DNA of 64,000 nucleotides from Winogradskyella sp. (GTDB lineage Bacteria; Bacteroidota; Bacteroidia; Flavobacteriales; Flavobacteriaceae): NCBI RefSeq assembly GCF_003712105.1, contig NZ_RHLG01000002.1, positions 248,001 to 312,000 of the forward strand, read 5' to 3'. Shown piece by piece: positions 34,599 to 42,511 of this stretch (position 1 is its first letter; each line of letters starts with the position of its first letter). The notes under the pieces were generated by a model. It saw only the letters and a program-made list of their open reading frames with translations, ran no database searches and was not told where the DNA came from. The position numbers and the translations under genes were made by a program.

Positions 34599-35771
34599 CT
34601 AATCATCAATTCTATTTTCATCAAAAGCAGATGGTAAAAGTTTAGGGATAAACTTTATAAAAAGAGGTAATAATAACATGCCGCCAGGTAACATAAAAAT
34701 GGCTAAACTCGGAATGGATTTAAAGATATCTAAAAGCTGATTCTGAATTTTTTTCTGCTCTTCTTCTGTAAGATTCCGTTTAGTAGATTGAGATAGCAAT
34801 ATTAGTGCTTCCTTACTTTGTGATAATTCTTTAGATAAGCGTTTACTATTGCGCTTTATGAGTCTTACAACAATACTACTACTATTATCATAAAAACTTT
34901 GTGCTAAATTTTTTGCACTCAAAAAGGAAATATCATCTTTATGATCTTCATAAAACGAATTAATATCGTCCACAGCTTTTATGAGCACATCAGTATCAAT
35001 AGACAAATCTTGTCGTAACTGATTAAGATATACATATTCTGCCCGGTCAATATGCTTATCACTCCAAGATGCCATGCATACGGTGTCTATAACATAAAGT
35101 TTTTCTAATGGTCCTTTGATGATTTCAGCAATTTCCTCGGAATTTTTTCGCTCTGAGTGTTTATGACCTAACGATGCTTCAAATAGCTTTACAAGGTTTT
35201 TGTCGTATTCTGTTTTATCTGCTTTAGAATCTAGTACGGTAAATAATACGGTTTCTAAAGCAGCTCCAAAATTGGTTAAGTAATCTTTTGTGCTTTCTTC
35301 CGTGGTTAAATAATGATGATAACCAATAATATCCATAAACAGAAATGCATTGATTAAGAAATAATTAAAGTTCTTAGTAATGACATTGTCATCAATATGA
35401 ATACGCTTGTGAATAATTTGCTCTAGTAAAACATCACTGCTAGGTTGCCCAAATAAATCTGCTAAAAAAGAACGTTTGTGTTCGTCAATACTTTTATAAA
35501 AACCGATAACAGAATCTAAGAAATTGAGTTCTGATTGTTCTACAGAATGGATGTAATAAAACGACGATAAAAGATTCACTTTGCAGCGCTCTTCCTCATT
35601 AAAGGCATCCACTTTTATCACATCGTTAATGATACAGTCTACATTACTTCCATAAATAAACCCTGAATCTTTTAACTGTGAGTAGAATTCCCCTTTGTTC
35701 AATTGCAATATTGAACTTTTAGAGATTACAGTAAATAATTTTTTTATCCAACCTAAGGCCGAAGGATTCAT
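34599..35771 (-). CDS. LETM1-related biofilm-associated protein
   Basis: The 390-residue protein begins MNPSALGWIKKLFTVI and ends with FKSIPSLAIFMLPGGMLLLPLFIKFIPKLLPSAFDEN. That C-terminal block with a PGGxLLLP membrane helix is shared with LETM1 proteins, and the whole layout matches the protein annotated in flavobacteria as LETM1-related biofilm-associated. The middle is alpha-helical and soluble, with a TerB-like look (ASWSDKHIDRAEYVYLNQLRQDL). The function is not established; the name comes from that annotation. Confidence 0.75.
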   Translation of the reverse strand: MNPSALGWIKKLFTVISKSSILQLNKGEFYSQLKDSGFIYGSNVDCIINDVIKVDAFNEEERCKVNLLSSFYYIHSVEQSELNFLDSVIGFYKSIDEHKRSFLADLFGQPSSDVLLEQIIHKRIHIDDNVITKNFNYFLINAFLFMDIIGYHHYLTTEESTKDYLTNFGAALETVLFTVLDSKADKTEYDKNLVKLFEASLGHKHSERKNSEEIAEIIKGPLEKLYVIDTVCMASWSDKHIDRAEYVYLNQLRQDLSIDTDVLIKAVDDINSFYEDHKDDISFLSAKNLAQSFYDNSSSIVVRLIKRNSKRLSKELSQSKEALILLSQSTKRNLTEEEQKKIQNQLLDIFKSIPSLAIFMLPGGMLLLPLFIKFIPKLLPSAFDENRIDD

Positions 35772-35909
35772 AGACTTTATTTAGGAGTTAAAGATAGTTT
35801 TTATCTCCTAAAATTTCAGCTTCAAAAAAAAATTTAAAAAAATAAAACCCACACATTCAATTTTTCGTAGGTAGACCAGAGAACAAAAAAAATAACAAAT
35901 CTCAGTATT

Positions 35910-36560
35910 ATGAAAAAAACAAAATTTTTAATTCTAGCAGCTATTATTGGTGTAACCAGTATTGTAGCAATTGCGGCAGATCATATTGATGCGCCAGCAG
36001 TAATTGGTGGTACTACAGATATCACAGATTTTTATGCCTTTCAAGGTGAGAATACGTCTAACATGGTCTTTGTTGCCAATGTACAGGGTTTATTAAGCCC
36101 AGGTTCTACGGCTAACGCAGCATTTGATGAGAACACCCTTATCGAAATTAACATTGACACAAACAATGACAATGTTGAGGACTTGGTTATTCAGGCAACA
36201 CCAAGAGATGGCAGAATGTACTTTTTTGGTCCTGCAGCACCATTACAAACAGGACTTAATAGTACAATTTTAACCAATGATGCTTCTGGCTCAGTAGAGA
36301 TAACACCTTACGGTCAGAATGCAATTACTTCAACAGAAAACGGAATACAGTTTTTTGCTGGACCAAGAGACGATCCATTTTTCTTCGATTCTGCGCAGTA
36401 CAATGCCATTATTGATGGTATGGCTACAAGCTTTAATAATCCAGGTAACGACACATTTGCCGGTACTAATGTATTGTCTGTCGTAGTAGAAGTACCTAAG
36501 TCTCTTATTGGTGGCTCAGGAACAATTAACACATGGGTTGAATCTAAAAGAAAACAATAA
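35910..36560 (+). CDS. DUF4331 protein, N-terminal half
   Basis: The 216-residue protein has a signal peptide (KFLILAAIIGVTSIVAIAA). The mature part starts ADHIDAPAVIGGTTDITDFYAFQGENTSNMVFVANVQGLLSPGS, the DUF4331 opening (sDH.dap......DitDlYaF). It stops after VVEVPKSLIGGSGTINTWVESKRKQ, which is about the middle of typical DUF4331 proteins. The missing half is found in the next gene. The histidine and aspartate near the mature N-terminus may bind metal. The function is unknown. Confidence 0.85.
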   Translation: MKKTKFLILAAIIGVTSIVAIAADHIDAPAVIGGTTDITDFYAFQGENTSNMVFVANVQGLLSPGSTANAAFDENTLIEINIDTNNDNVEDLVIQATPRDGRMYFFGPAAPLQTGLNSTILTNDASGSVEITPYGQNAITSTENGIQFFAGPRDDPFFFDSAQYNAIIDGMATSFNNPGNDTFAGTNVLSVVVEVPKSLIGGSGTINTWVESKRKQ

Positions 36561-36576
36561 CCACAAAACTAAAATC

Positions 36577-37146
36577 ATGAAATTTAATAGAATAAAATTA
36601 TTTGCTTTAGCAATTACAACAGCATTAGTTGCCTTTAACTGTAGCAACGATGACGATATTATTACTGGGCCAGTAGGCTTAGATTTTACAGGAACTTTTA
36701 TACAAGAAGATCAAATGGCTAGACCAGCAGTAGGTACAGTGTTTGTCTCTTCTGGTAGTAAGGATGCTTTTAACGTAACTATTCCGTCGCAACAGAGCTC
36801 TGCATTTCAGACGATGTTTCAGAATAATTTAGAAGGATTAAGTCCTGCGTATACAAACCCAGGAGACGCCAATGCATTAGGCTTAACATCAGATCAATTT
36901 TCTGGATTGTTAGCTACTGATGTTTTAAATGTGTCTTTAGACGGTACAACAACATTTTTTGATGGCACCAATGTTTTAACTGGTCGTGCATTAGCAGACG
37001 ATGTTATCACCGTTGAGCTTATTTTAATATTTGGTGGAGAAAATGGCTTAACTGCATCTGAAAATCCAGGATTATCAGATGATAATGTTAGCGCAAATGA
37101 CAAACCCTTTTTAACAAGCTTCCCTTACTTAGCTACACCTTGGTAA
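36577..37146 (+). CDS. DUF4331-related lipoprotein, C-terminal half
   Basis: The track start at 36508 lies inside the previous gene. The ATG at 36577 gives MKFNRIKLFALAITTALVAFNCSNDDD with a lipobox, so the protein has 189 residues. QEDQMARPAVGTVFVSSGSKDAFN corresponds to the QVDRMGRPAVNTVF block and LTGRALADDVITVELIL to the C-terminal GRxLxDDVID block of full-length DUF4331 proteins. The two genes therefore look like one domain family split in two, each with its own export signal. Confidence 0.8.
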   Translation: MKFNRIKLFALAITTALVAFNCSNDDDIITGPVGLDFTGTFIQEDQMARPAVGTVFVSSGSKDAFNVTIPSQQSSAFQTMFQNNLEGLSPAYTNPGDANALGLTSDQFSGLLATDVLNVSLDGTTTFFDGTNVLTGRALADDVITVELILIFGGENGLTASENPGLSDDNVSANDKPFLTSFPYLATPW

Positions 37147-37164
37147 ACCCTTATCCATGAACAT

Positions 37165-37194
37165 TTCTAGGGCAGGCTTAGGTCTGCTCTAGAA
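37165..37194 (+). other. Strong hairpin between the DUF4331 and TPR genes
   Basis: TTCTAGGGCAG and CTGCTCTAGAA pair over 11 positions (one G-T) around an 8-base loop. No T-run follows, so it is not a standard terminator. It may protect the upstream mRNA or reduce read-through to the receptor genes. Confidence 0.6.
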
Positions 37195-37232
37195 TTAGCT
37201 TCAATAGAATTCAAAACTCAAAAATTTAAAAA

Positions 37233-38513
37233 ATGAAATCAATTTATAAGATAGTATTCTTGTTTACTCTAATCACGGCATTTAGTTGTGATTCTAAAAA
37301 AGTAACAGATAGAAACGATTATATCGCTTATTTAGAACAAGATACCGACAATTCTAATGGCATAGAAGATGTTGACTTCTGGACGTCGAAATTAAACAAA
37401 ACCCCAAATCAATTTCCTTATCTAGTAAAACGTGCTAATACTTTTACAAAGTTATTCAGCAACACAGGAAAAATTGAGTATTTAATCAATGCAGAAAAAG
37501 ACTTAATAGCAGCTAACGAAGCAACTAGCTATAAAAAATCTGGCTATTTAAAAGCTCTAGCACATAACTATATCTCTCAGCATAAGTTTAAAGAAGCTCT
37601 GGCAATACTTAAGAAAGCCGAAGTTTTAGGAGAAAAACTATTGGGTACACAAAAGATGTTATTCGATGTGCATTTGGAATTAGGAGATGATACAGAGGCA
37701 GAGCATTACTTAACATTAATCAAAAACTTTTCTGACTTCGATTATTTAATTCGTTTGGCAAAATGGGAAGACCATAACGGTAATCTCGATGGTGCTATTA
37801 CTCATATGGAGCGTGCTGCAATGGTGTCCGAATCTGCCAATAATAAAGCTTTAAAACAGTGGTCTTATACTAATCTTGCGGATTTTTATGGACATGCAGG
37901 CAAAATAGACTTGTCTTATAATTATTATTTAAAAGCATTAGAGTTAAATCCTAACGATGCTTATGCCAAAAAAGGTATTGCTTGGATAGTATATTCTTAT
38001 GAGAAAAACCCTGATGAAGCCTTAGCTATTTTAGACCATATTTCATCCTATTATCATGCTCCCGATTATAGCTTACTAAAAGCTGAAATTGCTGAATTTA
38101 AAAATGATGAACCTCTTAAAAACAATGCACAGGAGGATTACAGAACAACGGTAAACAATGAACTCTATGGTGATATGTATAACACATACAATGTATTGCA
38201 TTATACTGATGATTTGCAGTCACCCGAAGATGCTCTTGCTATTGCAAAACATGAAGTAGAGAACAGGCCAACACCACAAAGCTATGATTTATTAGCCTGG
38301 AGCTATTTTAAAGCTGGTGATATAAGCAAAGCTGCAGAGATTGTTGATAGATATATCAGTGGTAAAACGTCAGAGCCAGACGTGCTTTACCATATTGCTG
38401 AAATATACAAAGCCCAAGGTAGAACCGAAGAGGTTTCAGCCTTAAAAGAAGAGTTAATAGCTAGTGTTTACGAATTGGGGCCAACATATACATCAAAAAT
38501 TGAAAAACTATAA
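37233..38513 (+). CDS. TPR lipoprotein of the receptor locus
   Basis: The 426-residue protein has a lipoprotein signal, MKSIYKIVFLFTLITAFSCDSKK. The rest is nearly all tetratricopeptide repeats, for example YTNLADFYGHAGKIDLSYNYYLKALELNPNDAYAKKGIAWIV and EPDVLYHIAEIYKAQGRTEEVSALKEEL. It should serve as a protein-binding scaffold in the periplasm or at a membrane. Its stop TAA overlaps the ATG of the TonB-dependent receptor by one base, which implies tight coupling with it. Confidence 0.87.
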   Translation: MKSIYKIVFLFTLITAFSCDSKKVTDRNDYIAYLEQDTDNSNGIEDVDFWTSKLNKTPNQFPYLVKRANTFTKLFSNTGKIEYLINAEKDLIAANEATSYKKSGYLKALAHNYISQHKFKEALAILKKAEVLGEKLLGTQKMLFDVHLELGDDTEAEHYLTLIKNFSDFDYLIRLAKWEDHNGNLDGAITHMERAAMVSESANNKALKQWSYTNLADFYGHAGKIDLSYNYYLKALELNPNDAYAKKGIAWIVYSYEKNPDEALAILDHISSYYHAPDYSLLKAEIAEFKNDEPLKNNAQEDYRTTVNNELYGDMYNTYNVLHYTDDLQSPEDALAIAKHEVENRPTPQSYDLLAWSYFKAGDISKAAEIVDRYISGKTSEPDVLYHIAEIYKAQGRTEEVSALKEELIASVYELGPTYTSKIEKL

Positions 38514-40738
38514 TGAACTACAAGCAAGTTTTAGTACTGTTTATATTTAGCTCTGTTTTTGCCATACTCAATGCGCAAAGCATTAAGGGATTGGTGGTAA
38601 ACGAACTTAACCAACCCTTAGAAGCTGCTTATATCTTTAACCTTAATTCGGAAAGTCATTCGCATACTACTGACAATGGTGTATTTGTTTTGACCAATAC
38701 TAAAGTTGGCGATTCACTACAAATAGGATTATTAGGTTATAGAACTAAAGTAGTCCCTCTAGTTTCTAATGATGTTTTAAATGTTGTACTTGAAGAAAAA
38801 GTATTTCAGCTTGATGAAATGGTTATTGAAGAAGAGCTTAACACTGTCAGTACGATTTCTAGATTAGACCTCAATGTAAACCCTGTGAATTCCTCACAAG
38901 AAGTATTACGAAAAGTTCCAGGTTTATTTATAGGTCAACATGCTGGTGGCGGAAAAGCGGAGCAAATTTTTCTTCGTGGATTCGATGTGGATCATGGTAC
39001 AGATGTTACAATAGGAGTTGATGGCATGCCAGTTAACATGGTGTCTCATGCACATGGACAAGGCTACAGCGATTTACATTTTGTAATACCAGAAACGATT
39101 AATAAAATAGATTTTGGTAAAGGTGCTTACTATGCTTCTGAAGGCGATTTTAATACTGCTGGATATGTAAATTTTAAAACTAAAGACTACCTCAAAGAAA
39201 GCAGTATTTCATTTTCAGTAGGTCAGTTTAATACCTTCAGAACTGTAGGTTTATTCGATCTTTTAGAGAACACGAAGAACCAGAATGCATATTTAGCTAC
39301 CGAATTTATTTCTTCTGATGGACCATTCGATTCTCCACAAAACTTTAATCGCTTAAATCTTTTTGGTAAGTACACGCTGTTCACACCAGATAATGATAAA
39401 CTGACTGTAACGGCTTCACACTTTACAAGCAGATGGGATGCTTCGGGGCAGATACCACAACGCGAAGTGGATAGTGGCAATATTACACGTTTTGGAGCGA
39501 TAGATGATACCGAAGGCGGCAATACAAAGCGTACAAACTTCAACATAACGTTTGACAAATATATCACTGATAATACTAAACTTAACGCCAATGCTTTTTA
39601 TTCATATTATGATTTTGAGTTGTATTCTAACTTTACATTCTTTTTAGAAGATCCTATTAATGGAGATCAAATACGGCAGAAAGAAAACCGACATATTTTT
39701 GGCGCTAATACATCTTTAAATTATTCGACTTTTTTAAATGAAACAGAATTTAATTTAACCACAGGTTTTGGCTTGCGTCATGATAGTGTTGATGATGTTG
39801 AACTATCGAAAACGTTAAACAGAAGGGAAACACTTGAAAACGTTCAATTGGGTGATATCAACCAGACTAACATTGACGCTTACGTTAATGCTGAATTCGA
39901 ATTCGGAGACTTTAAAATTGCACCTGCATTACGATTAGATTATTTCAAATTTTTGTATAACGACCAGTTACAATCAAATTTTGAAACGCAATCTGAAAGT
40001 AAAACTATTTTAAGTCCCAAATTGAACATCTATTATAATGCTGCTGACAATTTGCAATGGTATTTAAAATCTGGTATAGGATTTCATTCTAATGATGCTA
40101 GAGTAGTAGTTGCCAATAGAGGAGAAGATATTTTACCGCGTTCGTATGGTGCAGATTTAGGTACAGTTTGGAAACCCTTTCCAAATGTTGTTGTGAATTC
40201 TGCCTTATGGTATTTGTTTTTAGAGCAAGAGTTTGTTTATGTAGGTGATGCTGGTATAGTTGAACCAAGCGGTAAAACAAGACGTTATGGATTGGATTTA
40301 GGCTTACGCTACCAGATGAATGATTGGTTGTTTTTAGATGCTGATGCAACTTATACCAATGCTCGTAGTATTGATGAACCTGATGGTGAAGACTTTATTC
40401 CTTTAGCTCCAGATTTTACGTTTACAGGTGGATTATCCGTTGATAATTTGGATAATTTTTCGGGTGGTTTGCGCTTTAGATATCTAGACGATAGACCAGC
40501 AAATGAGGATAATTCTATAGTGGCTAAAGGCTATTTTGTTACAGATTTTAATATCAATTACAAGTTAAATAATATAACGTTTGGACTTGCAGTAGAAAAT
40601 CTATTTGATGTGGATTGGAACGAAACACAGTTTGCCACAGAATCCAGATTACAAAATGAAGCTCAATCGGTTGAAGAAATTCATTTTACGCCAGGCACAC
40701 CGTTTTTTATAAAAGGGCAATTGACATATCGATTTTAA
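38513..40738 (+). CDS. TonB-dependent receptor with carboxypeptidase-like N-terminal domain
   Basis: The 741-residue protein has a signal peptide (VLVLFIFSSVFAILNAQ), a CarboxypepD_reg-like beta domain (IKGLVVNELNQPLEAAYIF), a plug (SSQEVLRKVPGLFIGQHAGGGKAEQIFLRGFDVDHGTDVTIGVDGMPVNMVSHAHGQGYSDLHF) and a 22-strand type barrel ending PFFIKGQLTYRF. The terminal aromatic residue is the barrel-insertion signal. The plug is unusually rich in histidines (HAHGQGYSDLHF). The substrate is unknown. Coupling to the TPR lipoprotein and the DUF4331 genes suggests one uptake system. Confidence 0.93.
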   Translation: MNYKQVLVLFIFSSVFAILNAQSIKGLVVNELNQPLEAAYIFNLNSESHSHTTDNGVFVLTNTKVGDSLQIGLLGYRTKVVPLVSNDVLNVVLEEKVFQLDEMVIEEELNTVSTISRLDLNVNPVNSSQEVLRKVPGLFIGQHAGGGKAEQIFLRGFDVDHGTDVTIGVDGMPVNMVSHAHGQGYSDLHFVIPETINKIDFGKGAYYASEGDFNTAGYVNFKTKDYLKESSISFSVGQFNTFRTVGLFDLLENTKNQNAYLATEFISSDGPFDSPQNFNRLNLFGKYTLFTPDNDKLTVTASHFTSRWDASGQIPQREVDSGNITRFGAIDDTEGGNTKRTNFNITFDKYITDNTKLNANAFYSYYDFELYSNFTFFLEDPINGDQIRQKENRHIFGANTSLNYSTFLNETEFNLTTGFGLRHDSVDDVELSKTLNRRETLENVQLGDINQTNIDAYVNAEFEFGDFKIAPALRLDYFKFLYNDQLQSNFETQSESKTILSPKLNIYYNAADNLQWYLKSGIGFHSNDARVVVANRGEDILPRSYGADLGTVWKPFPNVVVNSALWYLFLEQEFVYVGDAGIVEPSGKTRRYGLDLGLRYQMNDWLFLDADATYTNARSIDEPDGEDFIPLAPDFTFTGGLSVDNLDNFSGGLRFRYLDDRPANEDNSIVAKGYFVTDFNINYKLNNITFGLAVENLFDVDWNETQFATESRLQNEAQSVEEIHFTPGTPFFIKGQLTYRF

Positions 40739-40845
40739 TATGAAAAAGAAAATTTTTGGTTGATTGATTGCTAACTAACAGTTGTGATTTTAAGGGAATC
40801 ACGAGCATAGAAATATGCTAATTTTTTGAGTTTTGTTAGTTTAAG

Positions 40846-40872
40846 CACCTGCTAGACATAGCAGGTGTTTTT
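40846..40872 (+). terminator. Rho-independent terminator of the receptor operon
   Basis: CACCTGCTA-GACA-TAGCAGGTG is a perfect 9-bp stem followed by TTTTT. It lies 107 bases after the receptor stop. Confidence 0.88.
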
Positions 40873-40924
40873 CATAAAAAATAAGATAATTATAAATGAT
40901 GAGTTTATTGAAAGGTAGTTGAAC

Positions 40925-40959
40925 CTCATAAAATGAGCCGCAATGAGTTATACACGTTG
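40925..40959 (-). repeat. Truncated spacer element, copy D
   Basis: Read on the minus strand, AACGTGTATAACTCATTGCG and the following GCTCATTTTATGAGG match the first part of spacer copy B (AACGGCCATAGTTCATTACGG). The rest of the 117-bp body is missing. It directly follows the HNH gene stop and the terminal repeat. Confidence 0.5.
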
Positions 40960-40968
40960 TTACCTACC
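40960..40968. repeat. Terminal inverted repeat of cassette 3 (HNH side)
   Basis: TTACCTACC, followed by GTTT, matches in inverted orientation GGTAGGTAA at 42371-42379 (perfect over 9 bases, 12 of 13 with the flank). It overlaps the last codons and stop of the HNH gene. Confidence 0.6.
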
Positions 40969-41688
40969 GTTTATTTTCTTTTTCAATTCAGCAACACTTA
41001 AAGTGTCAATTGCTTTATGCAACATTCTATGACAATTGGGACATACAAGTGCTAAGTCTTTTAGTTTAGTTGTTGTTTCTCCATCAATTTTAGATAAAGG
41101 TATTCTGTGATGCGCTTCAATGAATCCTTTTCCTAATTCTCCATAAGTATCATAAAAGTCAAATTTGCAAACTTCACAATCGAGTTTGCCATATTTTTCA
41201 AAATAAAGATCTTTCTTTTTCTGATTTAGTTTATTATCTCTTTCTCTTAGTTTATGAAGTTTGTAAATCACTTTTCCTTCCTTGGCTGAATAAGTTTCGT
41301 CATCTTCATCATCTTGTATCTGATAAAGTTTTATGTTTATTTTTTGATTTGAGACAGTGCTTTTTATTTGGTTAGCTATAGATTTAAGCTCATCGTTTTT
41401 ACCTCTAAATTCAAAGAATATTTCTTTGTCTCTTATGCTATAGCTAGACATTCCTTTTCCATCAAAATCTGGGTCAATTGCTCTAAAATTGCTGAGTTTT
41501 AAACCCACACCATTTGGATTTCTGAATTTGAGATTTACTTCTCTTTCTTTATGAATCGGAAGTTTATTTAAAATCTCAGACAATTCAATCACTTTAGGAT
41601 TTCTGTTATCCATTTCTCTTGGCTCTATACTATGGTACAAGTCAAGTGCAAGTATAATTTCATCTCTTTGCCATCTTGGTGGTCTCAT
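40960..41688 (-). CDS. McrA-like HNH endonuclease
   Basis: The 242-residue protein begins MRPPRWQRDEIILALDLYHSIEP, an opening shared with McrA-type HNH proteins. The C-terminal nuclease reads CEVCKFDFYDTYGELGKGFIEAHHRIPLSKIDGETTTKLKDLALVCPNCHRMLHK. That gives a treble-clef CxxC...CxxC zinc site with the HH catalytic pair. McrA-like enzymes cut DNA carrying modified bases, so a phage-defence role is plausible but inferred. The ATG is 26 bases downstream of the HEPN-like gene. The last residues NGR and the stop come from the terminal repeat. Confidence 0.85.
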   Translation of the reverse strand: MRPPRWQRDEIILALDLYHSIEPREMDNRNPKVIELSEILNKLPIHKEREVNLKFRNPNGVGLKLSNFRAIDPDFDGKGMSSYSIRDKEIFFEFRGKNDELKSIANQIKSTVSNQKINIKLYQIQDDEDDETYSAKEGKVIYKLHKLRERDNKLNQKKKDLYFEKYGKLDCEVCKFDFYDTYGELGKGFIEAHHRIPLSKIDGETTTKLKDLALVCPNCHRMLHKAIDTLSVAELKKKINGR

Positions 41689-41713
41689 GATTTATTCTAA
41701 TGGTAAATACTTT

Positions 41714-41723
41714 GTTATCTACC
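41714..41723. repeat. Internal copy of the cassette 3 terminal repeat
   Basis: GTTATCTACC differs by one base from GTTACCTACC at 40959-40968. As at that site, it supplies the last codons (NGR) and the stop of the gene it ends. It suggests the two genes of this cassette were once separate units. Confidence 0.5.
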
Positions 41724-42368
41724 GTTTTCTTTTAATAATTTTAAAATTCGTTTATCTACATTAATAGCAAGGGATTCCATATCGTGACCTTTTTCTTTTT
41801 CTTCTTTGAAGATTTTTATAAATATAGGCTTGAATTTTTTAATTTCTGTTCTTTCAATTATACCATAATATTTTAATCTCTTCTCAATAACTCTATTATG
41901 TCTTGCTTTTGCATTCTTCAATTGTCTCTTTGCATCACTTATTATTTCATTAAAATGTATTTTTAGAGTTTCCATTATTGTCTCTATCATTTTATTATAA
42001 CCATTAACTAAATCTTGATTCAAATCTGAAGTTCTTTCTTCACAAAACTTAAGTAACGGTTTTTCAATTCCGTCTATATAAATTGGTAAATCTTCAAATT
42101 TGTTACAATCGAAATTATGCGCAAATTGATTTCTAATACTTAGTATATGCAATAAATTAGAGTAGTCTTTTTTTGTTAATTTTTGACAGTCATATAATAA
42201 GTCAATTTTTGATTTTAAACTTAGTGATGAAGATTTGTTACTTAAAGTTTTGGTTTCTTGATTTAATGCTAAGCCGATTATATTTTTTATAAGAAAAGAA
42301 GTAATACTCTCAATTCTTAATGTCTTTTCAATTGCCAATTGTCGATATGTGAAATCTTTTTTTTTCAA
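41715..42368 (-). CDS. HEPN-like helical protein
   Basis: The track start at 42452 lies in the repeat element. I prefer the TTG at 42368, just inside the terminal repeat; a later start is possible since no good ATG is near. The protein then has 217 residues and is all helical. SLKSKIDLLYDCQKLTKKDYSNLLHILSIRNQFAHN resembles the DUF4145/MltR-like HEPN group, and RNQFAH fits the R-x4-6-H HEPN ribonuclease motif. The C-terminal half is a basic coiled coil. Pairing with an HNH nuclease suggests a defence or toxin role, unproven. Confidence 0.6.
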   Translation of the reverse strand: MKKKDFTYRQLAIEKTLRIESITSFLIKNIIGLALNQETKTLSNKSSSLSLKSKIDLLYDCQKLTKKDYSNLLHILSIRNQFAHNFDCNKFEDLPIYIDGIEKPLLKFCEERTSDLNQDLVNGYNKMIETIMETLKIHFNEIISDAKRQLKNAKARHNRVIEKRLKYYGIIERTEIKKFKPIFIKIFKEEKEKGHDMESLAINVDKRILKLLKENGR

Positions 42369-42370
42369 AT

Positions 42371-42379
42371 GGTAGGTAA
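42371..42379. repeat. Terminal inverted repeat of cassette 3 (HEPN side)
   Basis: GGTAGGTAA is the inverted partner of TTACCTACC at 40960. It borders the 117-bp spacer copy B. Confidence 0.6.
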
Positions 42380-42496
42380 TGGTTTTGGCTATGGCTCGTT
42401 GGGGGAAATGAGCTATGATTTTCCGCCGCAATCGAAAGATAGCAAATTGCAATGAATTTCGATTAGGAATTTCAGCCGTAATGAACTATGGCCGTT
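42380..42496 (-). repeat. 117-bp spacer element, copy B
   Basis: On the minus strand it reads AACGGCCATAGTTCATTACGG to CCATAGCCAAAACCA. It has the same length as copy A (21660-21776) and aligns to it without gaps, with 25 mismatches by hand count. It separates the RDD cassette from the HEPN/HNH cassette, which lie in the same direction as the element. Confidence 0.75.
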
Positions 42497-42511
42497 GTTG
42501 GCATAAGTATT
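42497..42511. repeat. Terminal inverted repeat of cassette 4 (3' side)
   Basis: GTTGGCATAAGTATT matches the reverse complement of 43135-43149 (GTTGGTATTAGTATT) at 13 of 15 positions. It abuts the stop of the RDD gene. Confidence 0.6.

Noticed and set aside
36508-36576. Upstream extension of the second DUF4331 gene
   Set aside because: It overlaps the first gene in another frame. The lipobox signal starts at 36577.
35910-37146. Frameshift joining the two DUF4331 genes
   Set aside because: The second gene has a complete lipoprotein signal and its own ATG, so two separate genes are more likely than one broken gene.
42369-42452. N-terminal 28 residues of the HEPN-like ORF
   Set aside because: They are translated from spacer copy B and the terminal repeat; the same amino acids appear in the other repeat copy, so they are not part of the gene.
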